Shown: one piece after another, positions 30,994 through 39,926 of the stretch
Layout: each line of letters starts with the position of its first letter
How positions within the stretch are numbered: the stretch's first letter is position 1
Assembly: GCA_029565065.1 (NCBI GenBank)
Contig: JAKQOW010000027.1
Coordinates: forward strand, 1 to 64,000
Source: Acidobacteriota bacterium
GTDB lineage: Bacteria; Acidobacteriota; JAAYUB01
DNA length: 64,000 nt
Direction: 5' to 3'
The notes under the pieces: model-generated
Seen by the model: only the letters and a program-made list of their open reading frames with translations
Told to the model about the DNA's origin: nothing
Databases searched by the model: none
Made by a program: the position numbers and the translations under genes

Positions 30994-33705
30994 TCACGGC
31001 TTTCCGGGCGGCGGGACGCGAGGCGTATCTGCGGGGGTGGGCGCCGGGGCATCCAGGGATCGGGCGGCGACGGCATATTGCGGACTGAGCCAGAAACGGC
31101 TGATCAGCTCGCGAACCTGCTCGCGGCGACCGATCCGCAAGGCCGACTCGATTTCTACTCCATCCCAGAGGCGGGTTTCCCACAGCCCGTTCAGCACCAG
31201 CCATTGGGTCAAGGCCTCGGGTGAAGCCAGCCGGATGCTCTCGCCGAGCTCAGCCAGCTTGATGGCGGAAGCCAACTGCCACAGGTTGAGCGGGCGTTCC
31301 GGCAGGCTGTTCAACCACGTCCGCACTGCGGCCAGTTGTTGCTGCCAGCCGCTTGCCGATTCCGCAACGAATTGGAAATGGATGTAGCCGCGGCCGGACA
31401 GGGGCTGGCTTTCCATATCCAGGGCAACGGGTGGGCCGCCGGTGGACCGCCGCAGGTAGAGTTGACGCAGCAATTCCAAGCGAAGAATATCCCGCTCACC
31501 CCCGTATGGACCCGGCAGCAGGAGGCTGACCACGGCGCGGGATGCCGCCGGTTGATCCGGAATTTTTCCCGGCGCGAAGGCAATGGCCTGGGTCGGCGGC
31601 CGGAACGGGACGAATTCCGAGGTAGAAATCAAGTCCGTGATAGGCGGCAGCAGCTCGGTGCCGGCGAATCGGCCGACCATCGCCATGACCGGCGGATTGC
31701 GGTAGAAGCAGGCGTCGTAATGGGCGCGCAGGGCCGGGCCGTCTATTGCAGCCGCGGGCACGGCGGACCGGCGGGCGTATGGGCTGTCGGGACCATAGAA
31801 CGCGCGGAGCGCTTCCGCCAACGCCGCCTGCGCGGGGACATGGTCGGGGTGGGCGACGAAGAGCGGCGCCAACGCGGCGGCCCGGGCCAGATCGGTGTCC
31901 GACGGGCTGTGGCGATGCAGGATGCGGAAGAACACGCTGAGGGCGGGTTGGCGGAAATAGGCCGGGCAGACGAGGGTGGCGGAGGTCAGCTCCGGTCCGG
32001 CTTCGATTCCGATGCGGGCACCCAGCATTTCCAGCCGCTCCAGAAGGAGTCGATCCTGGTTGTCGCGGCAGGCCAGGAAGCGTGACCAGAGAGCCAGCCG
32101 GTTCAAGCCGGGCTTGTCCGCCGGCTCCGTGTGGACGCCACCGGGATAACCCGCGCGGACCCAGACCAGCGGAAAACGGTGAAACTCCTTCAAATAGGCT
32201 GAGGGCCCCCGCAGGATGCCGGAGGTGACGATGCGGTCCATCTTTTCAGCATTGAACTCCGGCTCGGGATCGAAATCCGGGACGGCCAGCGGGATGTCCG
32301 GCGTGTCTTTGAGCGCTTGCGCCGCATCACCGACCATGTTCGGCAAGACTGTTGCCAGGGTCTGGCGAAACGCGGCCGGAGTCATTTCGTGACGGCCGCC
32401 GCCGCCAGGCAGTTCCAGTACCAGCGCGCGGTCCAGGGTCAGATGCGACTTGGCGGCGTCGGCGATTTCGCGGCGGTTGGGGGCAGCCAGGCGGCGGCGC
32501 CAGTCGGTGTACCATTCAGGCCGGATCGGCTGGCCGCGCTCCAGCATGATTTCGTGAAACACCGGCACCTCGGCGATGGCGGCACCCAAATGGGTGAAGG
32601 CCTGGTGCCGCGCCCGCTCCTGGTCGACATCCAGCCAGCGGCCGGAGGCCACCAGCTCGGCTGCGGCGAAGAATCTGCCTTCCACGGCATCGAATGATTC
32701 CGTCGGGCAGAGCAACTCCACCGTGAAGACCGAACGGTCCCGGCCCACCCGAAAACCGCTCCGCACCAGCACCGGGACCCAGGCCGGACCCTGTCGATAT
32801 TGCCGGCCGGCCACCGAGGTGAGCCCGTCGGCCAGCAGGCTCGCGGACAACAGGAACGCGCCCAGCCGGGCCGAGTTCCAGCCGGGACCCTGGTAGAACA
32901 CCACCACCCGCGGCGGATCGGCCGGGAAATCCCATTGGGCGAAAGCGAGCGGTGCACCGGCTTCGGTGGACGCGGTGACCGGATCTGCCGGCGGGCTGGG
33001 CCAGCCGCCGGCACGCTGGGCGAGCAGGTTGGCGGCTTCGGCGGCGTCGCCCCGACCGGTGACCACAATGCGGATTCGACCCGGATTCGCCAGGTGCGCG
33101 CGCAGCGCGGAGAGGGCCAGCGGATCCGGCGGGGTTGCGTCCAGGAGGGCGGGGATGCGTTCCAACCGGCCGCCGGCAAGCACTTCGGTGGTCAGATCAT
33201 CCCGGACAGCCTCCCACCCCAACGTTCGGGCGCGGACCGCCCGGAGGCGGATCCGGGCGGCGGCCTGCGCCCAAAACGGATCTTGGACCCGGTCAGCGAA
33301 CAAGGTGTCCATCAGTGTTGACAGGGCACGCGGCAATCCCTCGGGCCGGCAGACCAGGTCGAAAACCACATGGCGGCCATCGTACCGGACGGACGGCACG
33401 GCATCCAGAGTGGCCAGGGCCTCGCGCGGCGTGTCCTCGTCGGGACGGCTGGTATCCAGATAAAGCGCTTCCAACCAGGCCGCGCCTTGCCGGCCGTGGG
33501 ACAGCCAGCCGGCCGGCAGGGGCAGATAGACCGAGACGTAGGTGAACTCCAGCTCGTAGCGAGGTTGGTAGATGAGCCGCAGTCCGTTGCCGAGAGTGTG
33601 GGTGGTGATTCCCTCAGGCTCCGGCGGCGGGACGCCGACTCCCTGGGCGGCGACCGTCACGGTCAGCGCAGCGGCCAGACAGATCGTCCAACACCTGCTC
33701 TGCAC
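30994..33705 (-). CDS. Exported M16-peptidase homologue lacking zinc ligands
   Basis: 903 residues starting at GTG 33705 (AGGAGG 8 nt upstream), with a signal peptide (CWTICLAAALTVTVAAQG). The M16 layout is present: an N-terminal ITTHTLGNGLRLIYQ strand and later half-domain repeats. The zinc motif HxxEH is replaced by A76-W-L-E79-A80 (GAAWLEALYLDTS), both histidines being alanine, so it should not be a metalloprotease. M16 proteins often occur as an active/inactive pair, but no active partner is in this window. It is the last gene of the leftward unit with purH and lies 24 bp after the oxidoreductase. Confidence 0.83.
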   Translation of the reverse strand: MQSRCWTICLAAALTVTVAAQGVGVPPPEPEGITTHTLGNGLRLIYQPRYELEFTYVSVYLPLPAGWLSHGRQGAAWLEALYLDTSRPDEDTPREALATLDAVPSVRYDGRHVVFDLVCRPEGLPRALSTLMDTLFADRVQDPFWAQAAARIRLRAVRARTLGWEAVRDDLTTEVLAGGRLERIPALLDATPPDPLALSALRAHLANPGRIRIVVTGRGDAAEAANLLAQRAGGWPSPPADPVTASTEAGAPLAFAQWDFPADPPRVVVFYQGPGWNSARLGAFLLSASLLADGLTSVAGRQYRQGPAWVPVLVRSGFRVGRDRSVFTVELLCPTESFDAVEGRFFAAAELVASGRWLDVDQERARHQAFTHLGAAIAEVPVFHEIMLERGQPIRPEWYTDWRRRLAAPNRREIADAAKSHLTLDRALVLELPGGGGRHEMTPAAFRQTLATVLPNMVGDAAQALKDTPDIPLAVPDFDPEPEFNAEKMDRIVTSGILRGPSAYLKEFHRFPLVWVRAGYPGGVHTEPADKPGLNRLALWSRFLACRDNQDRLLLERLEMLGARIGIEAGPELTSATLVCPAYFRQPALSVFFRILHRHSPSDTDLARAAALAPLFVAHPDHVPAQAALAEALRAFYGPDSPYARRSAVPAAAIDGPALRAHYDACFYRNPPVMAMVGRFAGTELLPPITDLISTSEFVPFRPPTQAIAFAPGKIPDQPAASRAVVSLLLPGPYGGERDILRLELLRQLYLRRSTGGPPVALDMESQPLSGRGYIHFQFVAESASGWQQQLAAVRTWLNSLPERPLNLWQLASAIKLAELGESIRLASPEALTQWLVLNGLWETRLWDGVEIESALRIGRREQVRELISRFWLSPQYAVAARSLDAPAPTPADTPRVPPPGKP

Positions 33706-33729
33706 CGCAGGTTCCTCCTCGGCCGGCCG

Positions 33730-34662
33730 TTAGCGGCCGGCGGCAATCCGAGCCAGTACCGCGTGGGCGGCTTCCAGCGCGGCCAGCCCTTCCTCGCCGC
33801 GGCAGCCGTTGGGACCCTCTCCCCGAACGGCCTGGATGAAAGACTCCAACTCGAGGCGAAGCGGTTCACCGGCCTGGACGGAAATTTCCAGGGCCGCCAT
33901 CTCCCGCCCCACGGGGTTGTCGGCGGGCTGCACCCGGCGCGACACGACGGCCTGGCGGCCGAGGTCGACGCTGAAGTATTGACCCTCCTGAAACCAGCGG
34001 AATTTGCGGAGTTTTTCCGCCGAAATCCGGCTAGCGGTCAGATTGGCCACCGCGCCGTTGGCAAACTCGATGCGGGCGCTGGCGATGTCAATCTTGCCGG
34101 TCAAGACCGGCGCGCCGGAGGCCCGGATGTCCCGGATTTCCGACTGGACCAGGTGCAGCACGAGGTCCAGGTCGTGGATCATCAGGTCCAGGACAACGTC
34201 CACGTCAAGGCAGCGGGGGACGAACACACCCAGCCGATGGGCTTCGAAAAATCGCGGATCCCGGGCCAAGCCGCGAACGGCGAGGAGGGCCGGATTGAAC
34301 CGTTCCAGGTGGCCGACCTGCAGCACCACTCCGGCTTGGGCCGCCCGCCGGATGAGGTCCCGGGCGTCGGTGGGATCGGCGGCGATGGGTTTTTCCACCA
34401 GCACGTGCCGGCCGGCGTCGAGGAACGGCACACAAATCCGGTGGTGGTCGGTGGTGGGAGCGGCGATGGTGACGCAGTCAGTCAGGGAGACGAGCTCCCG
34501 ATAATCCTGAAAAAAACGGGTCCCGTGGCGTTCCGCCACCGCTCGGCCCTGGTCGGAGTTGATGTCGGCGACGCCCACCAGGCGCACTCCGGTGGTGGAG
34601 GCCAGGATGCGGGCGTGATGCTGTCCCAAGGAGCCGACACCGATCACGGCGGCCTTGATCAT
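33730..34662 (-). CDS. Gfo/Idh/MocA-family NAD(P)-dependent oxidoreductase
   Basis: 310 residues from ATG 34662 (GGAGG). The Rossmann fold opens MIKAAVIGVGSLGQHHARIL; VEKPIAADPTDA is the family's EKP motif with the catalytic lysine, and MIHDLDLVLHLV carries the active-site DxxxH-type residues. The C-terminal half is the usual substrate domain. The substrate, probably a sugar or inositol derivative, cannot be told. It is 85 bp after purH on the same strand. Confidence 0.9.
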   Translation of the reverse strand: MIKAAVIGVGSLGQHHARILASTTGVRLVGVADINSDQGRAVAERHGTRFFQDYRELVSLTDCVTIAAPTTDHHRICVPFLDAGRHVLVEKPIAADPTDARDLIRRAAQAGVVLQVGHLERFNPALLAVRGLARDPRFFEAHRLGVFVPRCLDVDVVLDLMIHDLDLVLHLVQSEIRDIRASGAPVLTGKIDIASARIEFANGAVANLTASRISAEKLRKFRWFQEGQYFSVDLGRQAVVSRRVQPADNPVGREMAALEISVQAGEPLRLELESFIQAVRGEGPNGCRGEEGLAALEAAHAVLARIAAGR

Positions 34663-34747
34663 GACTGTTTCCTCCGCAAAATCAGCAGTGAATCTCTGGC
34701 GGCATCGGCTGGTATACGAAACACGGGTACGGCGGGTTGCGGCCGGG

Positions 34748-36319
34748 TTAGTGCCGGAAGTGCCGCCGGCCGGTGAACACCATGGCCAATCCACGGGCAT
34801 TGGCCGCGGCGATGACCTCTTCGTCCCGAATGGATCCGCCGGGTTGGATCACCGCAGCGATGCCGGCGTCGGCGGCCAGATCCAGGGTGTCACGGAACGG
34901 GATGAAGGCGTCTGAGGCCAGCACCGCGCCATCCAGCGGCTGGCGCGATTTGGAGATGGCGATCCGGGTGGAATCCACCCGGCTTGTCTGGCCGGCGCCC
35001 GAGCCCAGCAACCGGCACTCCCGGGCGACAACAATGCCGTTGGACTTGACATGCTTCACGCAACTCCAGGCGAAGAGCAAGTCTGCCCACATCGCCTCGG
35101 CCGGCTCGCGGGCTGTCACGACGCGCAGGTCTTCGCGCCGGAGAGCGCCGGTGTCGGCCTCCTGGGCCAGGATCGCGCCCTCGATGCTGCGGAATTGCAG
35201 GGCGGGCGGTCCGGGCCGGGGCGCCGGCTTGCGAATCAGCCGCAGGTCCTTTTTGCGGGTGAAGACGCCGAGCGCCTCAGGATCGAAATCGGGCGCGATG
35301 ATCACCTCGACGAACAACTTGCCGATCTCGCGGGCGGTCGGCCCGTTCACGGTCCGATTGAAGGCGATGATGGAGCCGTAGGCCGAGTCGGGATCGGCCT
35401 CAAACGCCCGGCGGAACGCTTGGGCGCCGGTATCGCCCAGCGCGACGCCGCATGGATTGGTATGCTTGATGATGGCGCAGGCGCACGCCTCGCATTCCAC
35501 CACCAACTGCCAGGCGGCGTCCATGTCCTGGTAATTGTTATAGGAGAGCTCTTTGCCGTGCAGCTGCTCCGCAGCCAGCCAGCCGTCGGGTGGTTGCCCG
35601 CCGATCCCGTAAACGGCCGCGCCCTGGTGAGGATTCTCACCGTAGCGCAGGGAGCGCTGCCGACGCAGCACGTGGCAGATGAGCCCGGGCAGCCGAGCGG
35701 CGGGTGCCGCTTGTTGGACCGCACCGTCCGCAACGACGACGGTATTCAGATATTGACAGATGCCTGCGTCGTACACGGCCGTGGTCTCAAAAGCTTTCTG
35801 CGCCAGCGCCAGTCGGGAATCCAGGGCGAGACCGCCTGTCTCGTCCAACTCCCGGATCACCTGAAGATAATCGTCCGGATCCACCACCACGGCCACGTCG
35901 GGAAAATTCTTGGCGGCCGCCCGGATGAGGGTCACACCGCCGATGTCGATTTCTTCCAGCGCCGCGGGTACCGTGATGCCGCAGGCGATCCGCTCTGCAA
36001 ACGGATATAAATTCACGACCACAAGGTCAATCGGCGCAATGCTGCGCTCACCGAGGCTGTCCATGTCGGTCGGACGGTTGCGGCGGGCCAGAATCCCCGC
36101 GTGCACCGCCGGATGGAGGGTTTTCACCCGGCCGTCCAGCAACTCGGGGAAACCGGTCACGTCAGACACTTCACGCACTCCCAGGCCGCATTCTCGGAGC
36201 AGTCGGGCGGTGCCGCCGGTGGAAATGATGGCGGCCCCATGGCGCGCCAGCGCGGCGGCCAGTTCCGGCAGGCCGCGTTTGTCGTGGACGCTCAGGAGGG
36301 CGGTCCGGACTCGGATCAC
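34748..36319 (-). CDS. purH: Bifunctional AICAR transformylase/IMP cyclohydrolase
   Basis: 523 residues, standard PurH length. Start is GTG 36319, with AAAGGAG upstream and 4 nt of overlap with the gene before it; the upstream extension in frame is not real. The IMP cyclohydrolase part shows RTALLSVHDKRGL, ISTGGTARLL and GRVKTLHPAVHAGILARR; the transformylase part shows LRYGENPHQGAAVYG, KHTNPCGVALG, KHVKSNGIVVARE and DAFIPFRDTLDLAADAGIAAVIQPGGSIRD. It catalyses the last two steps of purine synthesis and consumes AICAR, also a product of HisH/HisF. Confidence 0.97.
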   Translation of the reverse strand: MIRVRTALLSVHDKRGLPELAAALARHGAAIISTGGTARLLRECGLGVREVSDVTGFPELLDGRVKTLHPAVHAGILARRNRPTDMDSLGERSIAPIDLVVVNLYPFAERIACGITVPAALEEIDIGGVTLIRAAAKNFPDVAVVVDPDDYLQVIRELDETGGLALDSRLALAQKAFETTAVYDAGICQYLNTVVVADGAVQQAAPAARLPGLICHVLRRQRSLRYGENPHQGAAVYGIGGQPPDGWLAAEQLHGKELSYNNYQDMDAAWQLVVECEACACAIIKHTNPCGVALGDTGAQAFRRAFEADPDSAYGSIIAFNRTVNGPTAREIGKLFVEVIIAPDFDPEALGVFTRKKDLRLIRKPAPRPGPPALQFRSIEGAILAQEADTGALRREDLRVVTAREPAEAMWADLLFAWSCVKHVKSNGIVVARECRLLGSGAGQTSRVDSTRIAISKSRQPLDGAVLASDAFIPFRDTLDLAADAGIAAVIQPGGSIRDEEVIAAANARGLAMVFTGRRHFRH

Positions 36320-37143
36320 GGCGAGCTCCTTTCGCCTTGCGGGGGCTTTCTCGGATATGAGTAGAACGGTGTGCCGGTCAGGTCGCCGTTGGCCCGGCGC
36401 CAGCAGTAAAGCCACAGGTTGGCGATGTCGGTGATCGTGTGGGAATAGTGCAACGCAGCCAGCCCGAACGCGGGAGAACGGTCATCGAAGGTCCGGGCGC
36501 TGCCGCCTCCGCGGTACAGTGCCGCGACCCGGTGGGCGTAGTTCCGATTGCGTTGAGCCATCGTGTCCAGGTAAAGATCTGACCGGCCGTCCGAGAACAG
36601 CAGGGGCGAGTAATCGTTGAACACCGCAACGAAGCGGGGATGCTTGCGGTCGATGAAGCCGTTGAAATCGGTAAAGAACGCGTGTTCATCGGCGGATTCG
36701 GCGAATTTTTCCCAGGCGTTGTGGTCGCAGACGCGCCGGGCGATGGCGCCGAAACCCGCGACCACCTCATCGAACAGGGGCGTGCCGGCCAGACGGCGGT
36801 CCATCGCGGCAAGTTCGTCAACGAGCGCCGCCCGGGCGCCGGTCAGGTCGGCGGACGGTGCGGTGTTCCGGAAGGCGGTCAGCAACGCATGCTGCCGGCG
36901 TTCCAGGATGTCCCGCAGCGCCGGGGGCATCAGCTTCCGGGCATTGATGGCGATGGCGTCCGGGGGCGGGCTGGACTCGGCCGGCACGGCCGGGGCGGCG
37001 CCGGCTGCGCTGCCCATCAGGAGCCAGTACAGGCCGCAGAACGCCGCCGCCAGCCCCGCAGCGTGGAGGTGTCGGGTGATGGGGCGGCTAGGTATCAGTT
37101 CGGCTGACCGCAACAGGGTCCAGCGACGGAATTCCCTGATCAT
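36316..37143 (-). CDS. Helical exported or anchored hypothetical protein coupled to purH
   Basis: 275 residues with an N-terminal hydrophobic segment (about 29-51, AAGLAAAFCGLYWLLMGSAAG) after a basic stretch, so either secreted or membrane-anchored. The mature part is alpha-helical and His/Asp/Trp-rich (VCDHNAWEKF, DEHAFFTDFNGFIDRKHPRF, LAALHYSHTITDIANLWLY), a pattern recalling zinc-dependent phospholipase C/S1 nuclease helices, but no family match is certain. Its stop overlaps the purH GTG. It has its own promoter just upstream and appears to lead the four-gene unit. Confidence 0.68.
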   Translation of the reverse strand: MIREFRRWTLLRSAELIPSRPITRHLHAAGLAAAFCGLYWLLMGSAAGAAPAVPAESSPPPDAIAINARKLMPPALRDILERRQHALLTAFRNTAPSADLTGARAALVDELAAMDRRLAGTPLFDEVVAGFGAIARRVCDHNAWEKFAESADEHAFFTDFNGFIDRKHPRFVAVFNDYSPLLFSDGRSDLYLDTMAQRNRNYAHRVAALYRGGGSARTFDDRSPAFGLAALHYSHTITDIANLWLYCWRRANGDLTGTPFYSYPRKPPQGERSSP

Positions 37144-37155
37144 GCTGATGAATAT

Positions 37156-37184
37156 AGCATAGCCGGGGCGGGATTTCGCTTCAA
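37156..37184 (-). promoter_or_regulatory. Promoter of the leftward purH unit
   Basis: On the minus strand: TTGAAG (37184-37179), 17-bp spacer, TATGCT (37161-37156). It lies back to back with the rightward promoter at 37194, the two -35 boxes being 9 bp apart. Confidence 0.55.
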
Positions 37185-37193
37185 AAAACCTCG

Positions 37194-37221
37194 TTGAATC
37201 CGGAGCGTGTTTTGTTATAAT
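37194..37221 (+). promoter_or_regulatory. Promoter of the PpiD-like gene
   Basis: TTGAAT (37194-37199), 16-bp spacer, perfect TATAAT (37216-37221), 47 nt before the start codon. Confidence 0.7.
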
Positions 37222-37268
37222 GCCGTCTTTTCGGGACTTGGATTTCTGGCCATCGGTTGGAGGCAGGC

Positions 37269-39188
37269 ATGTTAAATTTCATCCGGGACAAGAAGGCGAA
37301 ACTGAAATGGGTCCTCTGGCTAGTCATCATCGCGCTCGGCGCCGGCATGGTGCTCATGTTCGTCACCACGCCGTCCGGAGGCGGCGAGGTCGAGATGGGC
37401 AACTATATCGCCAAGGTCGGAGACAGCGAGATTTCCATCAACGCCTATCGCTCCAACCTGCTGACGGTTCTCAACATGATGGGACCCGAAGCCCGGCGTG
37501 ACGAGAATGCGATCCGGCAGTACGGCAACATGGTGCTGGGCCAGATGATCCGCACCGTGGTGCTGTCGCAGGAAGCGGCCCGCAACGGCTTCGCCGTGTC
37601 GGACGAAGAGGTGATGAACACCATCGTCAACAGCCCGGGATTCAACATCGACGGCAATTTCATCGGTACCGAGGAGTACAAGTCCAACCTGAAGCGGCTG
37701 GGTATCTCGCCGGAAGAGTACGAAGCCAACGTCCGGCGGAACCTGCTCAGCCAGAAGCTGCAGGATTTCCTGGCCAGCTCCGCGGCTCTCTCCGAGCAGG
37801 AGATCCAGGCCAAGTTTGTGGATGAAAATGACAAAGCGAAGATCCGCTACGTCACATGGGGCGAGTCTGCCTATGCCCCCAAGGTTGTATATAACGAAGC
37901 GGACGCCCGCAAGTACTACGAGTCAAACAAGAACAATTACAAAATCGACGAGACGCGCCAGTTCAAGCTGCTGATTCTGGACACCAACAAGCTGGCTGCG
38001 GCACTGGCGGCGTCGGTCACGGACGCCGAGATCCGTGCCGATTACGAGGCCAACCGCGCGGAGCGTTACCAGGAAATGGTGCGGGCCTCGCACATCCTGA
38101 TCAAGGTGCCGGAGAACGCCAATCCGGCCGAAGTGGGGCTGCTGCGTCAGAAGGCCGCCACCGTGCGGGAGCTGGCCGTGCGCCCCGGGGCTGATTTCGC
38201 CAAGCTGGCGGAGCAATACTCCGAAGACGAGGGCTCGGCAAAACGCGGCGGCGACTTGAGCTTCTTCCCCCGCAACCGCATGGTCAAGGAGTTCGAAGAC
38301 GCGACCTTTGCGCTGAGCAAGGGTCAGATCTCCGAGGTGATCCAGTCCCAGTTCGGTTTCCACATCATCCAGTGCACCGACCGGCGCGATTTCGATTTTT
38401 ACCGCTCGGTCATCGCGCGCAATCTGAGCCGCACCAGGGCCGAACAGCAATTGGAAGGCTCCGCCCGACAGGCGCAGCAGAAAGCCCGCGAGAGCAAGAA
38501 CCTCGAGGTGGTCGCCAAGGAGTTTGGCGGCACCGTGGAGCTGTCCAACCCGTTTAGCAAAACCCAACCCGACTACTCGCTCGGCCTGCCGCCCGACAAG
38601 ATCGACGCGCTGCTCGCGCTGCCGCTCAATGAGGTGGGCGATCTCCAGCAAACCAGCCGGGGTTTCCTGATCCCGCAACTCGTGAAGATCATTCCGCCGC
38701 ACGTCCAGGGATTTGACAAGGTGAAGGTGCAGGTGGACCGCGATTACCGCACTGCCAAGGCCCGGGAACTGGCTGCCGCGGACGCGCGCGTGTTTCTGGC
38801 CGAGCTCAAGGCTTCGGGCGATCTGGACAAGACCGCCGCCAAATACAAGCTCACCGTCGAGGCCTCGGAGCTGTTTAACGTCAGCGGGTCCATCACCAAC
38901 CAGCTGGGCGCCTCGCCGGCGCTGGCGCTGGAAGCCCTCCGTCTAGAACCGAACGGTGTAGGCGGACCGGTCTCGGTGCGCGACAACCAGGTGGTTTTCC
39001 AGGTCACGGAGCGGGTGAAGCCCGATCTTTCAAAGTTGGCCGCGGAGCGGGAAGCGATGGTCGAGAAACTGCTGGGTGAAAAACGTCGCCAGCTCACGGA
39101 CGCGCTGCTCAATTCCCTGGTCAAGCGGTATCAGGATGACAAGCTCATTCAGGTGAACCAGCCGTTGCTTGACCGGATTCTGGGTTAA
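37269..39188 (+). CDS. PpiD/SurA-like periplasmic foldase with parvulin domain
   Basis: 639 residues from ATG 37269, with GGAGG 10 nt before. A single N-terminal membrane anchor (KWVLWLVIIALGAGMVLMFV) is followed by a SurA-N-like helical chaperone region (about 50-200, IAKVGDSEISINAYRSNL) and a parvulin-type PPIase domain (about 272-368: ASHILIKVPENANPAE, FAKLAEQYSEDEGSAKRGG, FGFHIIQ). A C-terminal helical/beta part resembles the second foldase region of PpiD. It would help outer-membrane and periplasmic proteins fold. Own promoter and terminator. Confidence 0.9.
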   Translation: MLNFIRDKKAKLKWVLWLVIIALGAGMVLMFVTTPSGGGEVEMGNYIAKVGDSEISINAYRSNLLTVLNMMGPEARRDENAIRQYGNMVLGQMIRTVVLSQEAARNGFAVSDEEVMNTIVNSPGFNIDGNFIGTEEYKSNLKRLGISPEEYEANVRRNLLSQKLQDFLASSAALSEQEIQAKFVDENDKAKIRYVTWGESAYAPKVVYNEADARKYYESNKNNYKIDETRQFKLLILDTNKLAAALAASVTDAEIRADYEANRAERYQEMVRASHILIKVPENANPAEVGLLRQKAATVRELAVRPGADFAKLAEQYSEDEGSAKRGGDLSFFPRNRMVKEFEDATFALSKGQISEVIQSQFGFHIIQCTDRRDFDFYRSVIARNLSRTRAEQQLEGSARQAQQKARESKNLEVVAKEFGGTVELSNPFSKTQPDYSLGLPPDKIDALLALPLNEVGDLQQTSRGFLIPQLVKIIPPHVQGFDKVKVQVDRDYRTAKARELAAADARVFLAELKASGDLDKTAAKYKLTVEASELFNVSGSITNQLGASPALALEALRLEPNGVGGPVSVRDNQVVFQVTERVKPDLSKLAAEREAMVEKLLGEKRRQLTDALLNSLVKRYQDDKLIQVNQPLLDRILG

Positions 39189-39217
39189 ATCAGAAGATCG
39201 ATCGTTTTTGGCATACC

Positions 39218-39246
39218 ATCGCCGGGGTATCACCCCGGCGATTTTA
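39218..39246 (+). terminator. Intrinsic terminator after the PpiD-like gene
   Basis: ATCGCCGGGGT (39218-39228), loop ATC, ACCCCGGCGAT (39232-39242), followed by a T-rich tail TTTATTATC. Confidence 0.78.
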
Positions 39247-39286
39247 TTATCAAGGGAACGCCACTTTCCCGGGTGTCTGCCACCAT

Positions 39287-39315
39287 TTGATCGGCCTGGA
39301 GTGGTGTGCTATATT
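39287..39315 (+). promoter_or_regulatory. Promoter upstream of the single-TM protein gene
   Basis: TTGATC (39287-39292), 17-bp spacer, TATATT (39310-39315); the start codon lies at 39355. It may also drive the downstream lipoprotein, rsmE and later genes, which follow with short gaps. Confidence 0.6.
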
Positions 39316-39354
39316 GGGCCGAGTTCCAACGCCTTCCGCTCCGCAGGAGGAAAC

Positions 39355-39876
39355 ATGCCGGATCCCTCCGGGATGTTCAGCGCGGCGACAGAGAAGCGGC
39401 CCTTTCCGTGGAAGCGGCTCTGGCTCATCATCTCGGCGGCGGTTGTGGTCGTGGTGGTGATTGGCGCCATCGTGATCGTTCAAAAGAAGGGCCCCAAGTA
39501 TCGGGAGGGCCGCACCATCCACGCCGGCGTGCTGCGACAGGGAGAGCCCGGCTTTCCCGACTACCTGCCGTACCTGAGGATTGTCAACGCCGGGGGCATG
39601 GTGTCCGAAAACCTTCTGGGGGGACAGCAGGCGGTGGTCGCCGGAACCCTGATCAACCAGGGAAACCGCCTGGTCGAAGTGGTCGAAATCCGGGCATCGC
39701 TCTACGATGCTGAGGACCGGCTGATGCAGCAGTTTGTCAAGACGCCCATCCAACCGGATTTTCCCCTCCAACCCATGGAGATGCGGAAGTTCAGCCTGTG
39801 GGTGGAACCTTTTCCGCCCCAGTGGCTGACGGGCCGCATCGAGGTCGAGCTCCATGGATACCGGGTCCGCCGCTAG
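39355..39876 (+). CDS. Single-pass membrane protein with extracytoplasmic beta domain
   Basis: 173 residues from ATG 39355 (AGGAGG). One transmembrane helix around residues 22-42 (LWLIISAAVVVVVVIGAIVIV) precedes a soluble region with VAGTLINQGNRLVEVVEIRA and MEMRKFSLWVEPFPPQW, reminiscent of FxLYD/DUF2393-type immunoglobulin-like domains. The long upstream extension in frame is not coding. Function unknown. It lies 50 bp before the lipoprotein gene and is probably cotranscribed with it. Confidence 0.75.
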   Translation: MPDPSGMFSAATEKRPFPWKRLWLIISAAVVVVVVIGAIVIVQKKGPKYREGRTIHAGVLRQGEPGFPDYLPYLRIVNAGGMVSENLLGGQQAVVAGTLINQGNRLVEVVEIRASLYDAEDRLMQQFVKTPIQPDFPLQPMEMRKFSLWVEPFPPQWLTGRIEVELHGYRVRR

Positions 39877-39926
39877 CCGCCGCCGGCTCGGGCGGTCCCG
39901 ACTCCAGACCGCGAGAAGGAAAACGC

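Noticed and set aside
33370-34776. A 468-codon plus-strand frame.
   Set aside because: Antisense to the Gfo/Idh and M16 genes; no motif and no ribosome site.
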